In this document: piece after piece, positions 34,201 to 42,379 of the stretch
Position numbering within the stretch: position 1 is the first letter of the stretch
How the letters are laid out: each line of letters begins with the position of its first letter
Source: Spirochaetales bacterium
Lineage (GTDB): Bacteria; Spirochaetota; Spirochaetia; SZUA-6; RPPD01
DNA length: 64,000 bases
Direction of reading: 5' to 3'
NCBI GenBank assembly: GCA_016934415.1
Contig: JAFGSW010000010.1
Coordinates: 40,415 to 104,414 of the forward strand
Notes under the pieces: model-generated
The model's database searches: none
The model's input: only the letters and a program-made list of their open reading frames with translations
Told to the model about the DNA's origin: nothing
Made by a program: the position numbers and the translations under genes

Positions 34201-34682
34201 TGGAGCTCGAGACGCCGTCCCGCCGCCGCGTGCGGCCGGAGGCGTTCATCGCGCCCGCGAACGTGAGCGATAAGGAGCTCGAAACCGCCCGGCGGGCCGC
34301 TCCCCCCGCCCTGCCGGTCGCGAAGCGCAGGCATAATTTCACCGAAATTGACAGCGCGCTCAGCGAAGCAGCGGCCCGCAAGGAAGCGCGCCGCTGCCTG
34401 CGCTGCGACCTGGATTTCATCGACAAGGCGATGATTCCGGAGAAGCGGCCAGCGCCACCGGTGAAGAAACGTCGGTCGGCCAAAACAACCGACGCCGCTC
34501 AAGCGAATAAGAAACCATCCGCCAAGCCGCGCACCGTCTCAAAAAAGCCGGCGCGTACGGCAAAAAAAACGGGGCCTGACCGGCTCGCGCCCCGGAATAC
34601 CACGGCGCTGAAAACCGCGAAAAAACCGGCCGCCCGGGGGAACACATCCGTCACGGGCAAGAAAGCGGGGAAAAAACGATGA
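31221..34682 (+). CDS. NuoF-GltD-like fusion flavoprotein with basic C-terminal tail
   Basis: 1153 residues from ATG 31221 (GAGGA 7 nt upstream; GTG 31215 is in frame). Domains: thioredoxin-like FeS domain (1-110; CGGTGG where HndC-type proteins have a second Cys, then CLGFC); NuoF NADH/FMN domain (about 130-440; GRGGAGFPTGKKW, NADEGDPGAYMDR); [4Fe-4S] motif CGKCFTCRKGT with a later Cys (about 475-525); GltD-like FeS domain (about 560-640; CQAACP, CARACDRKCEHKC); FAD and NADPH sites (GAGPAGLTAA, IGGGNSAVDAAR). A stretch of about 26 residues is duplicated near 830-880. The last 80 residues are Lys/Ala/Pro-rich. It joins an NADH site and an NAD(P)H site in one chain. Overlaps the next gene. Confidence 0.92.
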   Translation: MKKFQSAAELSSYRESLRSGNGQGKPCLVICGGTGGLASGSNDLMRIIKRTILERGLADKISLRITGCLGFCEMDPFIIVEPGNNLYPKLTMDDVPRIIDAALAGTVAEDLLYREPGSMIKRVSEGDIPFFSGQTRLILGHNRAIDPIRIEDYLRTGGYEALEKALGAEDPGWIINEILESGLRGRGGAGFPTGKKWDLARRADGRRGKYLVCNADEGDPGAYMDRSLLEGNPHAIVEGMIIAARAIGADRGIIYVRTEYPLAIRHATLAVKEADRRGLLGKNILGSGFGFEIEIFHGAGAFVCGEETALIKSIEGKIGEPRQRPPFPAERGVFGRPTCINNVETLANVPYIIRQGAAEYLKIGTKNNAGTKIFSLVGKIKNTGLVEVPLGTPISRVVYEIGGGPAGKTRIKAVQTGGPSGGCIPASLFDLPLDYDSLARAGSIMGSGGMIVMDENTCLVDVAKYFMAFLKDESCGKCFTCRKGTQRMYEILDDITAGRGTMEHIALLEELALTVKDTTMCGLGQTAANPVLSTLRYFRHEYEEHVRDRKCAAFVCKDLVGPPCQAACPLDTEVWRYVALIEKGEYEEAYRVIREANPFPSVCARACDRKCEHKCNLGASGGEAIAVRALKRFVTDRVDPAVYKPVPAQGNGNAALKVAVVGAGPAGLTAAHYLSLAGYTVNVFEAETEPGGMLSSSLPAYRLPRDVVRKEIDSLMNDRITVTCGRVLGRDFSLADLFSLGHKAVFLAMGAHGSWPLGLDGETVHGVYPSIDFLKAWNLRGEQWARGRVGIIGGGNSAVDAARVALRQKDVESVVLFYRRTRGEMPAYEEEVEAALEEGVTIETLVSPVKIHARREEIEAAVREGVELETLVTPTRILSRGGAFTGIECVRNRLGDADASGRRRPVPVPGTEFRTPLDTLIVAIGERPSSTALGKMGVALDKGGRVLADRVTLLTNIPGVFAAGDLVTGPNTVVDAITAGKKAARLIDRHLHGLELETPSRRRVRPEAFIAPANVSDKELETARRAAPPALPVAKRRHNFTEIDSALSEAAARKEARRCLRCDLDFIDKAMIPEKRPAPPVKKRRSAKTTDAAQANKKPSAKPRTVSKKPARTAKKTGPDRLAPRNTTALKTAKKPAARGNTSVTGKKAGKKR

Positions 34683-35359
34683 TTCAGCTCACCATCAACG
34701 GCCTGTCAACCTCGGTCGAGGAAGGCTCCACCATCCTGGAGGCGGCGCGCTTCCTGGGATTCCCCATCCCCACCCTCTGCCACCTGGACGGTCTCACCCC
34801 CTCGGGCAACTGCCGCCTGTGCGTGGTGGAAATAGGCGAAGGCGAACGCGCCCGGCTCGTCTCCTCCTGCACCTACCGGGCCGAACCGGGACTGAAGGTG
34901 CGCACCTCCTCCGAGCGGGTGGTGAAGGCCCGGCGCATGATCATCGAGCTCCTGCTCGCCTCCTGTCCGCAGTCGAAGGTCATCCAGGACCTGGCCTCGG
35001 CCCACGGGGTCCGCCGGCAGCGCTTTAGGCAGGAGTACGAGGACTGCATCCTCTGCGGGCGGTGCGTGCGCATGTGCGAGGAACAGATGATGGCCAAGGC
35101 CATCGGCTTCCGGGGCCGCGGCGAACGCCGCAGCATCGGCACGCCCTTCGACGTCCAGTCCGACGTCTGCCGTCTCTGCGGCGGCTGCCTGTACGTGTGC
35201 CCGGCCTGCCAGCTCCGCTGCACATACACCGAGCCGGAAAAAGCGGTCTGCGGCGGCTGCGCCAACATCGCGCCGCCCTGCATTGAGAAGGAACAGTTCA
35301 GCGACCTCATGTGCTACATGGATCCATGCGTTGCATGCGAAATACAAAAGGATCAATGA
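34679..35359 (+). CDS. Multi-cluster ferredoxin subunit (NuoG/HydA N-terminal-like)
   Basis: A 226-residue protein whose ATG overlaps the preceding stop. Residues 1-80 are a plant-type [2Fe-2S] domain (CHLDGLTPSGNCRLC plus a later SSC). The middle holds two [4Fe-4S] motifs, CILCGRCVRMC and CRLCGGCLYVC, followed by CPACQLRC and CGGCANIAPPC, giving further Cys sites. The His-Cys3 cluster and the H-cluster or molybdopterin domains of HydA/NuoG are absent, so this is an electron-wire subunit. It likely passes electrons between the NuoF-GltD fusion and a ferredoxin or the GltB-like protein. Confidence 0.88.
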   Translation: MIQLTINGLSTSVEEGSTILEAARFLGFPIPTLCHLDGLTPSGNCRLCVVEIGEGERARLVSSCTYRAEPGLKVRTSSERVVKARRMIIELLLASCPQSKVIQDLASAHGVRRQRFRQEYEDCILCGRCVRMCEEQMMAKAIGFRGRGERRSIGTPFDVQSDVCRLCGGCLYVCPACQLRCTYTEPEKAVCGGCANIAPPCIEKEQFSDLMCYMDPCVACEIQKDQ

Positions 35360-35402
35360 ATCCTCTTTCAGGCATATTCGCTTCAAGCGAAAGGAGAATA
35401 CC

Positions 35403-36983
35403 ATGTCCTATTCACGGATAAACTCGTCCGCGGCCACGCTCACCAAGAACCGGACCGAGGACTCGATCATCCCCACTTCGGGCATGTGCGTCACCTGCGT
35501 CGACGGGTGCATCGGCATGTGCGAGATCGGCAAATCGGCCTACCGCGGCCACGAGGTGATCTATCCCCAGCCCTTCGGCGTCATCACCACGGCCGGGGAG
35601 AAAAAATACCCGGTCGATTATTCGCACTTCAACATCATGGGCACCGCGGCCGGCGCCCACGGCATCGAGGCGGACAGCGACAAGGCCATCTTTCCCGCGG
35701 TCAATCTTGAGGTGAAGATCGGGGGAGGGAAAGGCCTGAAGTTCCGGTATCCCTGGCTCATCTCCGGCATCGGGTCCACCAACATCGCCAAGAACAACTG
35801 GGAAGGGCTGGCCATCGGTTCGGCCCTCTCCGGCACCGCCCTCACCATCGGCGAAAACGTGGCGGGCATGGATCCCGCGTCGAAATTCGAAAACGGCAAG
35901 GTGGTCGACACGGCCGACCTGAAAAACCGCGTCACGCTCTACCGGGACCACCAGCGCGGCGGCTACGGCGCCGTCATCGTCCAGGCCAACATAGAAGACA
36001 CGTATCTGGGCGTGCAGGAATACGCGCTTTCGAAGCTGGGCGTGGAGGCGGTCGAGCTCAAATGGGGACAAGGCGCCAAGGACATCGGCGGCGAGGTGAA
36101 AATCAACAACCTGAAAAAGGCGCAGATGCTTCACGAGCGCGGCTATATCGTTCTTCCCAATCCCACCGACGCCGTCGTCATCCGGGCCTTCGAGCGCGGC
36201 GCCTTCAAGGAGTTCGAGCGCCATTCGCGCGTGGGCATGGTGACCGAGGAAGGCTTCTCCAAACGGGTGGAGGAACTGCGCAAGGCCGGCGCCAAGTACG
36301 TGTTCCTGAAGACCGGCGCCTACCGGCCCGCCGACCTGGCGCGCGCCGTCGCGTTCTCCTCCAAATACAAGATCGACCTCCTGACCGTAGACGGGGCCGG
36401 CGGCGGCACCGGCATGAGCCCCTGGCGCATGATGAACGAATGGGGCGTGCCGCCCGTGGAGCTGCACACATTGGCGTATCGATATATAAAACACCTGGCG
36501 GACAAGGGCCGGTATGTGCCCGCGCTGGCGGTCAACGGCGGGTTCACCTTCGAGGACCAGATCTTCAAGGGCCTGGCCATGGGCGCGCCGTACGTCAGGA
36601 TGATCGGGATGGCCCGCGCCCCGATCGCCGCGGCCATGGTGGGCAAAACCATAGGCAAGACGATCGATGAACAGCAGATTCCCGTGTACATTGAACGCTT
36701 CGGCCGCACCAAGGACGAAATTTTCATCACCGCCTCCCATCTGCGCCATGAATTGGGAGACAAAGAGTACGAAAAGCTCCCCACCGGGGCGATCGGCCTG
36801 TACACGTACTACGAGCGCCTGGCGCAGGGGCTGCGCCAGCTCATGGCCGGCAGCCGCAAGTTCGCGCTCGAATACCTTTCCCGCGACGACATCGCCGCCC
36901 TGACGCCGGACGCCGCCCGGGTGAGCGGCATCCGCTACATCATGGACGTTGACGCCGAAGAGGCGGATGGAATTCTGTCCTAA
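35403..36983 (+). CDS. FMN-binding glutamate synthase family protein (GltB central-domain-like)
   Basis: 526 residues from ATG 35403 (AAAGGAG upstream). An N-terminal Cys motif, CVTCVDGCIGMCEIG, probably holds an FeS cluster. The rest is the TIM-barrel synthase domain: GIGSTNIAKNNWEG, VELKWGQGAKDIGGE, VDGAGGGTGMSPWR, ALAVNGGF and AMGAPYVRMIGMA, which form the FMN and 2-oxoglutarate/2-iminoglutarate region in GltB. The glutaminase domain is missing, so if it makes glutamate, ammonia must come from elsewhere. It is 43 nt after the ferredoxin gene in the same operon, and pairs with the GltD-like part of the fusion. Confidence 0.9.
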   Translation: MSYSRINSSAATLTKNRTEDSIIPTSGMCVTCVDGCIGMCEIGKSAYRGHEVIYPQPFGVITTAGEKKYPVDYSHFNIMGTAAGAHGIEADSDKAIFPAVNLEVKIGGGKGLKFRYPWLISGIGSTNIAKNNWEGLAIGSALSGTALTIGENVAGMDPASKFENGKVVDTADLKNRVTLYRDHQRGGYGAVIVQANIEDTYLGVQEYALSKLGVEAVELKWGQGAKDIGGEVKINNLKKAQMLHERGYIVLPNPTDAVVIRAFERGAFKEFERHSRVGMVTEEGFSKRVEELRKAGAKYVFLKTGAYRPADLARAVAFSSKYKIDLLTVDGAGGGTGMSPWRMMNEWGVPPVELHTLAYRYIKHLADKGRYVPALAVNGGFTFEDQIFKGLAMGAPYVRMIGMARAPIAAAMVGKTIGKTIDEQQIPVYIERFGRTKDEIFITASHLRHELGDKEYEKLPTGAIGLYTYYERLAQGLRQLMAGSRKFALEYLSRDDIAALTPDAARVSGIRYIMDVDAEEADGILS

Positions 36984-37039
36984 GGAATGACGGAACGCGT
37001 CAAGGGATTCGAACAGCCGGGACTCCCGACAAGCCCTCT

Positions 37040-37083
37040 GGCAGGCTGTTGAAAAACCGCATTCGGTTTCTCAACAGCCTGCC
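37040..37083. repeat. Single hairpin of the dispersed repeat family (partial copy C)
   Basis: GGCAGGCTGTTGAAAAACCG (37040-37059) pairs with 37064-37083, with one mismatch. It corresponds to the GCTGTTGAAAAACCG hairpin of copies A and B, without the core. It lies 57 nt after the GltB-like gene and could terminate the operon. Confidence 0.75.
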
Positions 37084-37149
37084 AGTCATCCTCTCTGAAT
37101 GGATCGTTCGACTGTGCAGTGCGCAGTTTCGGCATGCCGAGGATCCTCC

Positions 37150-37420
37150 GCGTGCTTCGCCGGACTTTTTCCCGGGCCCGTCCGAAACAGCGAGCGGTTC
37201 CTGCAGCAGCTTATCCGCCTCTTTCATATTGACGCCCGATGACGGCACGCCGCTCGCGAGTTCCGCCGCCGGAGGATCAACCGTGGAAACCGTCATTTAC
37301 GAATGGGACGGCGAGTGCGGGTGCGCGGACGACCGCTTCTTCCGCGTCAGGATTGTCGACAAGGCGGGCTCTTGGAACTGCGGCGAGTATGCGCTTGCCG
37401 TCAACGTGACGGAATTATAG
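37150..37420 (+). pseudogene. C-terminal remnant of a secreted protein
   Basis: The frame ending at 37420 encodes about 80 residues that look like the end of an extracellular beta-sandwich: SASFILTPDDGTPL, then FFRVRIVDKAG and YALAVNVTEL, as in pre-peptidase C-terminal-like domains. No start of its own is credible: the only upstream ATG lies inside the hairpin repeat and gives a low-complexity leader. It is best read as a truncated gene whose 5' part was replaced by the repeat. Confidence 0.45.
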
Positions 37421-37488
37421 GCGCGCTCCCGTGTTCTCCCCTGACCGGGGCCCGGTTTTTCTCCGGGACCGGCACGGGGACGTCCCGG

Positions 37489-38520
37489 TTAGGCGCCGCC
37501 GGAGGACGTGTTCCCGTATTCACGGGGCGTTTGTCCCGTCCACTTCTTGAAGGCTTTCCGGAAACTGCCGGCGTCGGCGAATCCCAACAGGCAGGCGATC
37601 TCCTCCACGGTATAGTTTTCCGCGAGGTACTTTTTCGCCAGCCGTTCCCGGGTCTCCTCCAAAAGCTTCCGAAAGGAGGCGCCTTCCCCGCTGAGCCGTT
37701 CCTGCAGGGTCCTGACGCTGATCCCCAGCTCCCGAGCGACGTTTTTTTGGTTAAGCCGGTCGCCTTCAAGGCTTCCCAGGATTATCCGGATGACGGCGTG
37801 GGAAATTTTCCGCGACCCTTCCAGGGAGGACAGGTATTCGTCCGCGTATCTTTCGAAATGGGCGAGCACGTCCCGATCGGGAAGCAGGACGGGCCGGCGG
37901 ACGATGTCGGGATCAAGGGACAGATAATTTTTTTTTCGCCCGAAACGCACGCGGCAGCCGAACACGCGTTCATACTCCGCCGTTGACGGGGGCGCCGGAT
38001 GGGAAAAACCGACCTCCCGCGGCCGGTAGTCGCGGCCGGTCAACCTGCGGATCATCGCCACCGCACCGGCGATGACGCATTCACAGCTGTGCCGCGACAG
38101 CGGCGGCGCGTGTTTGGAACCTGTGAATACAAGCAGCAGTCTCGCCGCTCCCGGACGGATCCGGCAATCGAACAGGTTGCCGACGATTTTCCGGTATCGC
38201 GCCATCTTCCCGTACGCCTCGCCGATCGTCCGGCAGTTCAGCATCATGTATCCCAGGACGGACCAGTGGCCCGGTTCGAAAAACTCCCCCATGTGCAGTC
38301 CGAAAAAGGGATCGCCCGCGACGCGCACTCCCTCCTCCTCCACGGCGTAATACTGATCGCCGGTCAGCCGCCGGTCGGGGTTGTTGAGAATGTCGGGATC
38401 GAGTCCCGCCGCCCGAAACACGGCCGGGATATCGGCCTTACAATGAGTGAGGTAACGGACGAGCTGCGACAAAACCGAAATCGAAACCGTTGTCGGGTCT
38501 TCCGACCGGTCTTTGAACAT
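37489..38520 (-). CDS. AraC-family regulator with arabinose-binding-like N-terminal domain
   Basis: A 343-residue protein. The N-terminal ligand domain (about 15-210) has the signatures of the OruR/PF12625-type group (FGLHMGEFFEPGHWSVLGYM, APPLSRHSCE). The C-terminal AraC DNA-binding domain has two helix-turn-helices (VARELGISVRTLQERL; IACLLGFADAGSFRKAFKKW) and the closing TGQTPREY. It is divergent from the EFR1 gene at 38875 and a paralogue of the gene at 39792; these regulators usually control a neighbouring gene in response to a lipid or amino-acid-like ligand. The EFR1 gene is the obvious candidate target. Confidence 0.9.
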   Translation of the reverse strand: MFKDRSEDPTTVSISVLSQLVRYLTHCKADIPAVFRAAGLDPDILNNPDRRLTGDQYYAVEEEGVRVAGDPFFGLHMGEFFEPGHWSVLGYMMLNCRTIGEAYGKMARYRKIVGNLFDCRIRPGAARLLLVFTGSKHAPPLSRHSCECVIAGAVAMIRRLTGRDYRPREVGFSHPAPPSTAEYERVFGCRVRFGRKKNYLSLDPDIVRRPVLLPDRDVLAHFERYADEYLSSLEGSRKISHAVIRIILGSLEGDRLNQKNVARELGISVRTLQERLSGEGASFRKLLEETRERLAKKYLAENYTVEEIACLLGFADAGSFRKAFKKWTGQTPREYGNTSSGGA

Positions 38521-38874
38521 CGGCCCATCATAGCACGCCGGCGGCGCCCGTTGTCAAGAACGGCGCGACAAGCGCCGTTCGCGCAATAAAGCACAAAACA
38601 GGCGGGATTTATCACGGTCACGGGCGCCGCGGCGCGCATACATTGAACGGAGAAATCATCCGCCTGAACGTCCCCGGCGAACGTCAAAAAACCGGCGCTC
38701 GCCGCACGGGAAAGGAAACAAGGCGTGATCCCGCTCACGGAAGAGGCGGTCGCGGCAATTACGAAAAGCTGCATCGACCGGTTGATTGAAAAGGGCGGGG
38801 ATCGGCATGTGCGCTGCCGCTCAAGGGAGGAATTGATCCTCATGGCGGCGGGCCGGAGGGGGGCGCCCGGAGAG

Positions 38875-39711
38875 ATGAAAACACGAATCTATTATTTTTC
38901 AGGCACGGGCAATTCGCTTCATATCGCGCGCGAGCTTCGGAAAAGGCTGAAAGGCGCCGTCCTCGCGCCGATGGTAAACGCGGAAAAAAACGGGAACATG
39001 GCGCCTGAAGCGGACGCGCTCGGCTTCATATTCCCGATCCACTGCCTGGGCCTGCCCATCGTCGTCGGGGAATTCCTGAAAAAGATCAGCGTGAGGCCGG
39101 CTTCCTACCTGTTCGCCGTCGCGTCACGGGAGTGCTCCTCCCGCGTGCGCGACGACATGGACAGGATCCTTTCAAGGCAGGGGAAAAAGATTGATTCCTT
39201 TTTTTCCGTGAATATGCCGGAAACGTATCTTCCCATGTTCGAGGTCGATTCGGCCGACGAAGCCGCGAGAAAGGAAGCCGCCGTGCCGGCGGCGCTGGAT
39301 TCGATCGCCGCGGCCGTCAACGCCGGGGAAACCCGCCGGGAGGCGGACCCCAGGGAGCTCGCCATGTACCTCTATTACGCCCTGCGGCCGGCGATCATGT
39401 TCATCTGCAACAAGACGCGATACTTCAATCTTGAAAACAAATTCTTCGCCGACGACACATGCAACGGCTGCGGTCTCTGTGAAAAAATATGCTTGGCGGG
39501 AAAAATCGAGATAAACGCCGATCGGCCGGCATGGAACCGGCGGACCAAATGCCTCTTCTGCTTCGCCTGCATTCATTTTTGCCCGGCCCGCGCTATCCAG
39601 ATCAGACACAGCAAGACGACGGTCAGGGGCAGATATCATCATCCGCTGGTGTCCGCCGCGGAGATTGCCGCCCAAAAACGCACGGGAGTGTCCCTGGAAC
39701 CGGACGCATAA
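38875..39711 (+). CDS. EFR1-type flavodoxin/ferredoxin fusion protein
   Basis: 278 residues from ATG 38875. The N-terminus is a flavodoxin-like FMN site (IYYFSGTGNSLHIA), followed by a helical linker and two [4Fe-4S] motifs, CNGCGLCEKIC and CLFCFACIHFC. EFR1 proteins are small electron carriers or reductases widespread in anaerobes; the partner enzyme is not known. The frame is open upstream to a GTG at 38725, which would add 50 residues (ITKSCIDRLIEKGG), but homologous proteins start at the flavodoxin strand. It is enclosed by two AraC-type genes on the opposite strand. Confidence 0.85.
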   Translation: MKTRIYYFSGTGNSLHIARELRKRLKGAVLAPMVNAEKNGNMAPEADALGFIFPIHCLGLPIVVGEFLKKISVRPASYLFAVASRECSSRVRDDMDRILSRQGKKIDSFFSVNMPETYLPMFEVDSADEAARKEAAVPAALDSIAAAVNAGETRREADPRELAMYLYYALRPAIMFICNKTRYFNLENKFFADDTCNGCGLCEKICLAGKIEINADRPAWNRRTKCLFCFACIHFCPARAIQIRHSKTTVRGRYHHPLVSAAEIAAQKRTGVSLEPDA

Positions 39712-39791
39712 GCCGCCGGACTCAGTTTTCCGACCGACGGCGCGATCATGCTTCGTGCTACAGCGCCCCACCCCGTCGTACGGCGAAGCCG

Positions 39792-40820
39792 TCAGGCTCC
39801 GACGGCCGACTTCCGGTATTCACAAGGGGTTTGCCCCGACCATTTCTTGAAAGCCTTCCGGAACACGCTGGCCTCCGAGAATCCCAGCAGGTAGGTGATA
39901 TCCTCCACGGTATATTTTTCCGCGAGGTACTTTTTCGCCAGCCGTTCCCGGGTCTCCTCCAAAAGCTTCCTGAAAACGGTGCCTTCATTCCTGAGTCTTA
40001 CCTGCAGGACCCGTCCGCTCAACCCCATCTCCTTGGCCACCGTTTTCAACTTCAGGTTCCTGGCGTCGAGACTCTCCAGGAGTATCCGGACGACGGCGTC
40101 GGTGGTTTTTTTCCGCCCCTCGAGTTCGGACAGGTACGCGCGCGCGTAGCTTTCGAATTGGGCAAGCAGGCGGCGGTCGGGAAGAAGGACGGGCCAGCCG
40201 GCGATCTCCATGGGCACCGTCATATAGGTTCGCTTTTGGGAAAACAGCACCGGACAGCCGAAGATGCGTTCGTATTCGGCCTTGGGGGCGGACAGCGGGT
40301 GGGAAAACCCCACCGCCTTGGGCCGCAGATTTCGTCCGGTCAGCGTGCGCACCATCCTCACCGTGCTTGAGAAAACGCCTTCATAGCAATGCCGTGACAA
40401 CGGGGGGGCGTGTTTAGGAACGGAGAGGACGCACGTCACCGTCCCGAGACCCAGCTGATAGCGGGCGCCGATGACGTAGCCGCATATTTTCTGGTAGCGG
40501 GCGGCCTTTTCGAACGCCTCTTCCAGGGTCCGACAGTTCATCATCATGTATCCAAGAATCGACCAGTGGCCGGGATCGAAGAACTCTCCCAGGTGCAGCC
40601 CGAAATGGGGGTCTCCCGCAACGCGGGCCGCCTCCTCCTCGACGGCGACAAAATGAGCCACCGGAACCCTGCCGTCGGGGCGGTTGAGAACGTCGGGATC
40701 GGCGCCGGCCGCCCGGAAAATGCCCGGTATGTCTGCCTTGAGATGCATGAGATAGCGGACCAGCTGGGTGAGCTCCGAAATCGGGACCGTCATGTGTGGT
40801 TCGCCGCCGTGTTTGGACAT
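39792..40820 (-). CDS. AraC-family regulator, paralogue of 37489-38520
   Basis: 342 residues with the same two-domain layout: FGLHLGEFFDPGHWSILGYM in the N-terminal ligand domain, then helix-turn-helices VAKEMGLSGRVLQVRL and ITYLLGFSEASVFRKAFKKW and the end GQTPCEY. The two paralogues differ throughout except for a nearly identical nucleotide patch of about 65 bp in the linker between the helix-turn-helices (39910-39975 against 37610-37675). With its twin it brackets the EFR1 gene. An in-frame ATG at residue 10 is an alternative start. Confidence 0.9.
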   Translation of the reverse strand: MSKHGGEPHMTVPISELTQLVRYLMHLKADIPGIFRAAGADPDVLNRPDGRVPVAHFVAVEEEAARVAGDPHFGLHLGEFFDPGHWSILGYMMMNCRTLEEAFEKAARYQKICGYVIGARYQLGLGTVTCVLSVPKHAPPLSRHCYEGVFSSTVRMVRTLTGRNLRPKAVGFSHPLSAPKAEYERIFGCPVLFSQKRTYMTVPMEIAGWPVLLPDRRLLAQFESYARAYLSELEGRKKTTDAVVRILLESLDARNLKLKTVAKEMGLSGRVLQVRLRNEGTVFRKLLEETRERLAKKYLAEKYTVEDITYLLGFSEASVFRKAFKKWSGQTPCEYRKSAVGA

Positions 40821-41029
40821 CTACGGAGGATCATATCACAGAAACGGGATTTTTCAACCGGCGCGCGAATCAAGTCCATATTCCGCGGCGGTTTCCGGGC
40901 GTCTGCGCATTCGTGCATAAATTCAACGCCTTTTATCATCATCCGGCGCGGCGCAATGATATATGCTTCAAGTACCCGTCACCCGATCAGCGGCCTGCCG
41001 CGAAGAAGGAGCTCATGGAGGAAAGAGAA

Positions 41030-42379
41030 ATGGAACGAAGGCATAACGAAACACTCCTGCGCGCGGCGATTATCATCCTGCTGCCGCTGTGCGTCGTCAT
41101 TGGGTGCGCCGATCCGGGCGAACGGCCGCCGTTTGCCGCGCAGGAACTCTATTTCACCGACGCCGACCCGGACGTCGGCGAAATAGGCGGAGAGATAACC
41201 GTCCGGAAGGCGTCGGACGAGTCCGGCTTCACCCATTACCGCCTGTACTGGACGCCGGATAAAACAGCCGCGAGCGGGACCCTGCTGGCGGAAATACCCA
41301 AGACGGGCGGCGACATCGGCTTTCCCCTGCCGCCCAATTCGGTTTCCGGAACGAATTACTTCCTGCTCTGCGTCACCGCCCGTAACGGGGTCGAGGCGGA
41401 GGACGGCGTCAGCATTGAAATCGACGATTACGCGGGATCCGGACTCCCCGCCAATACCTACGAGTTCTACAAGCCCCTGGAGGCGGATGAAAACGGCATG
41501 ATGCGCACCCTCCCGATCGTCTTCCACGTTTTTGAGACCGACCCGGGAAACTCCAGCAACAACGTCCACCAGGCGGTGCTGACGTTCGATCCCGGCTGCG
41601 AACAAATAAAGTACACCCCGACTACAGCCGGGTTGACGTTTACATTGTATTTTCCATACGGAGTGAAACATGACATGGCAAGCATCATCAATTTCCCGGT
41701 TCATGACGGAGACGGTGATGATGCATACGTGAATAACTACGGCAATGACGAAGGTTATCAATTCGTTTTCGACAAGGTTCCCGGTGAGACGAAGTGGAAA
41801 CTTGAAATAAAGTACAAACCGCTTTCGCCCTCGTACCTAAGAGGCACAACGGGAGATCCCAACCATACCGATAACGATTCACAATTCATCCTGCTTGCTC
41901 ATAATGTCATGCTGGCCGACCCCGAACCCGGCGCCATGCTGAGTACGGTCGACGTTACGTTGGGATCCAGGACGCGGGCGCAGTACAATGAAATGATCGA
42001 CACGGGCGGCGACGTCCCGTTGACAAAAACGGGCGTGCGCTTCGATCCGCCTCCGGCGATGCTCATCAATCCGCCGTTTTCAGGCGGGGACGTCATCAAC
42101 CGCGACGTCCCCGCGGGGGCGTCCGCCCCCTTCTGGATAGAGACCTTCCGGGCGTTCGCCTCCAATGACGACGCGGCGGAAATGACCGGCGGCAAATGGA
42201 CGTACTTCGCTCCGGACGGTTCCACGGCGGAACGTCCGGGCGATATCTGGATCGACCGAAGGTTCAGTCTCCCGGGCACCCATATCATGAGATACGAAGT
42301 GGATGAATACCTGTTCTCGGAAGACGATACGATCGGGCCGTATTATCGGTACGTCTGGGTGAGGCTGGAACAGAAATGA
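41030..42379 (+). CDS. Large lipoprotein, unknown, with FN3-like N-terminal domain
   Basis: 449 residues from ATG 41030, chosen because GGAGG (41018-41022) lies 7 nt upstream; ATG 41015 is possible. Signal peptide with lipobox VIGC (Cys24 or so). Residues about 35-130 look FN3-like (ESGFTHYRLYW, GTNYFLLCVTARNG). The remaining 320 residues are beta-rich with many Asp/Gly turns and no family that I recognise (DGDGDDAYVNNYGNDEGY). It overlaps the RCC1 lipoprotein gene by 4 nt, so the two probably work together at the cell surface. Confidence 0.78.
   Translation: MERRHNETLLRAAIIILLPLCVVIGCADPGERPPFAAQELYFTDADPDVGEIGGEITVRKASDESGFTHYRLYWTPDKTAASGTLLAEIPKTGGDIGFPLPPNSVSGTNYFLLCVTARNGVEAEDGVSIEIDDYAGSGLPANTYEFYKPLEADENGMMRTLPIVFHVFETDPGNSSNNVHQAVLTFDPGCEQIKYTPTTAGLTFTLYFPYGVKHDMASIINFPVHDGDGDDAYVNNYGNDEGYQFVFDKVPGETKWKLEIKYKPLSPSYLRGTTGDPNHTDNDSQFILLAHNVMLADPEPGAMLSTVDVTLGSRTRAQYNEMIDTGGDVPLTKTGVRFDPPPAMLINPPFSGGDVINRDVPAGASAPFWIETFRAFASNDDAAEMTGGKWTYFAPDGSTAERPGDIWIDRRFSLPGTHIMRYEVDEYLFSEDDTIGPYYRYVWVRLEQK

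Noticed and set aside
31404..34502. A 1032-codon open frame antisense to the NuoF-GltD fusion.
   Set aside because: It is a by-product of high third-position GC in the real gene. It has no ribosome binding site and no family motif, and its composition is His/Asp/Arg/Ala-rich as expected for a shadow frame.
35412..36749. A 445-codon open frame antisense to the GltB-like gene.
   Set aside because: Same GC-driven shadow effect; the plus strand has complete, recognisable synthase motifs.
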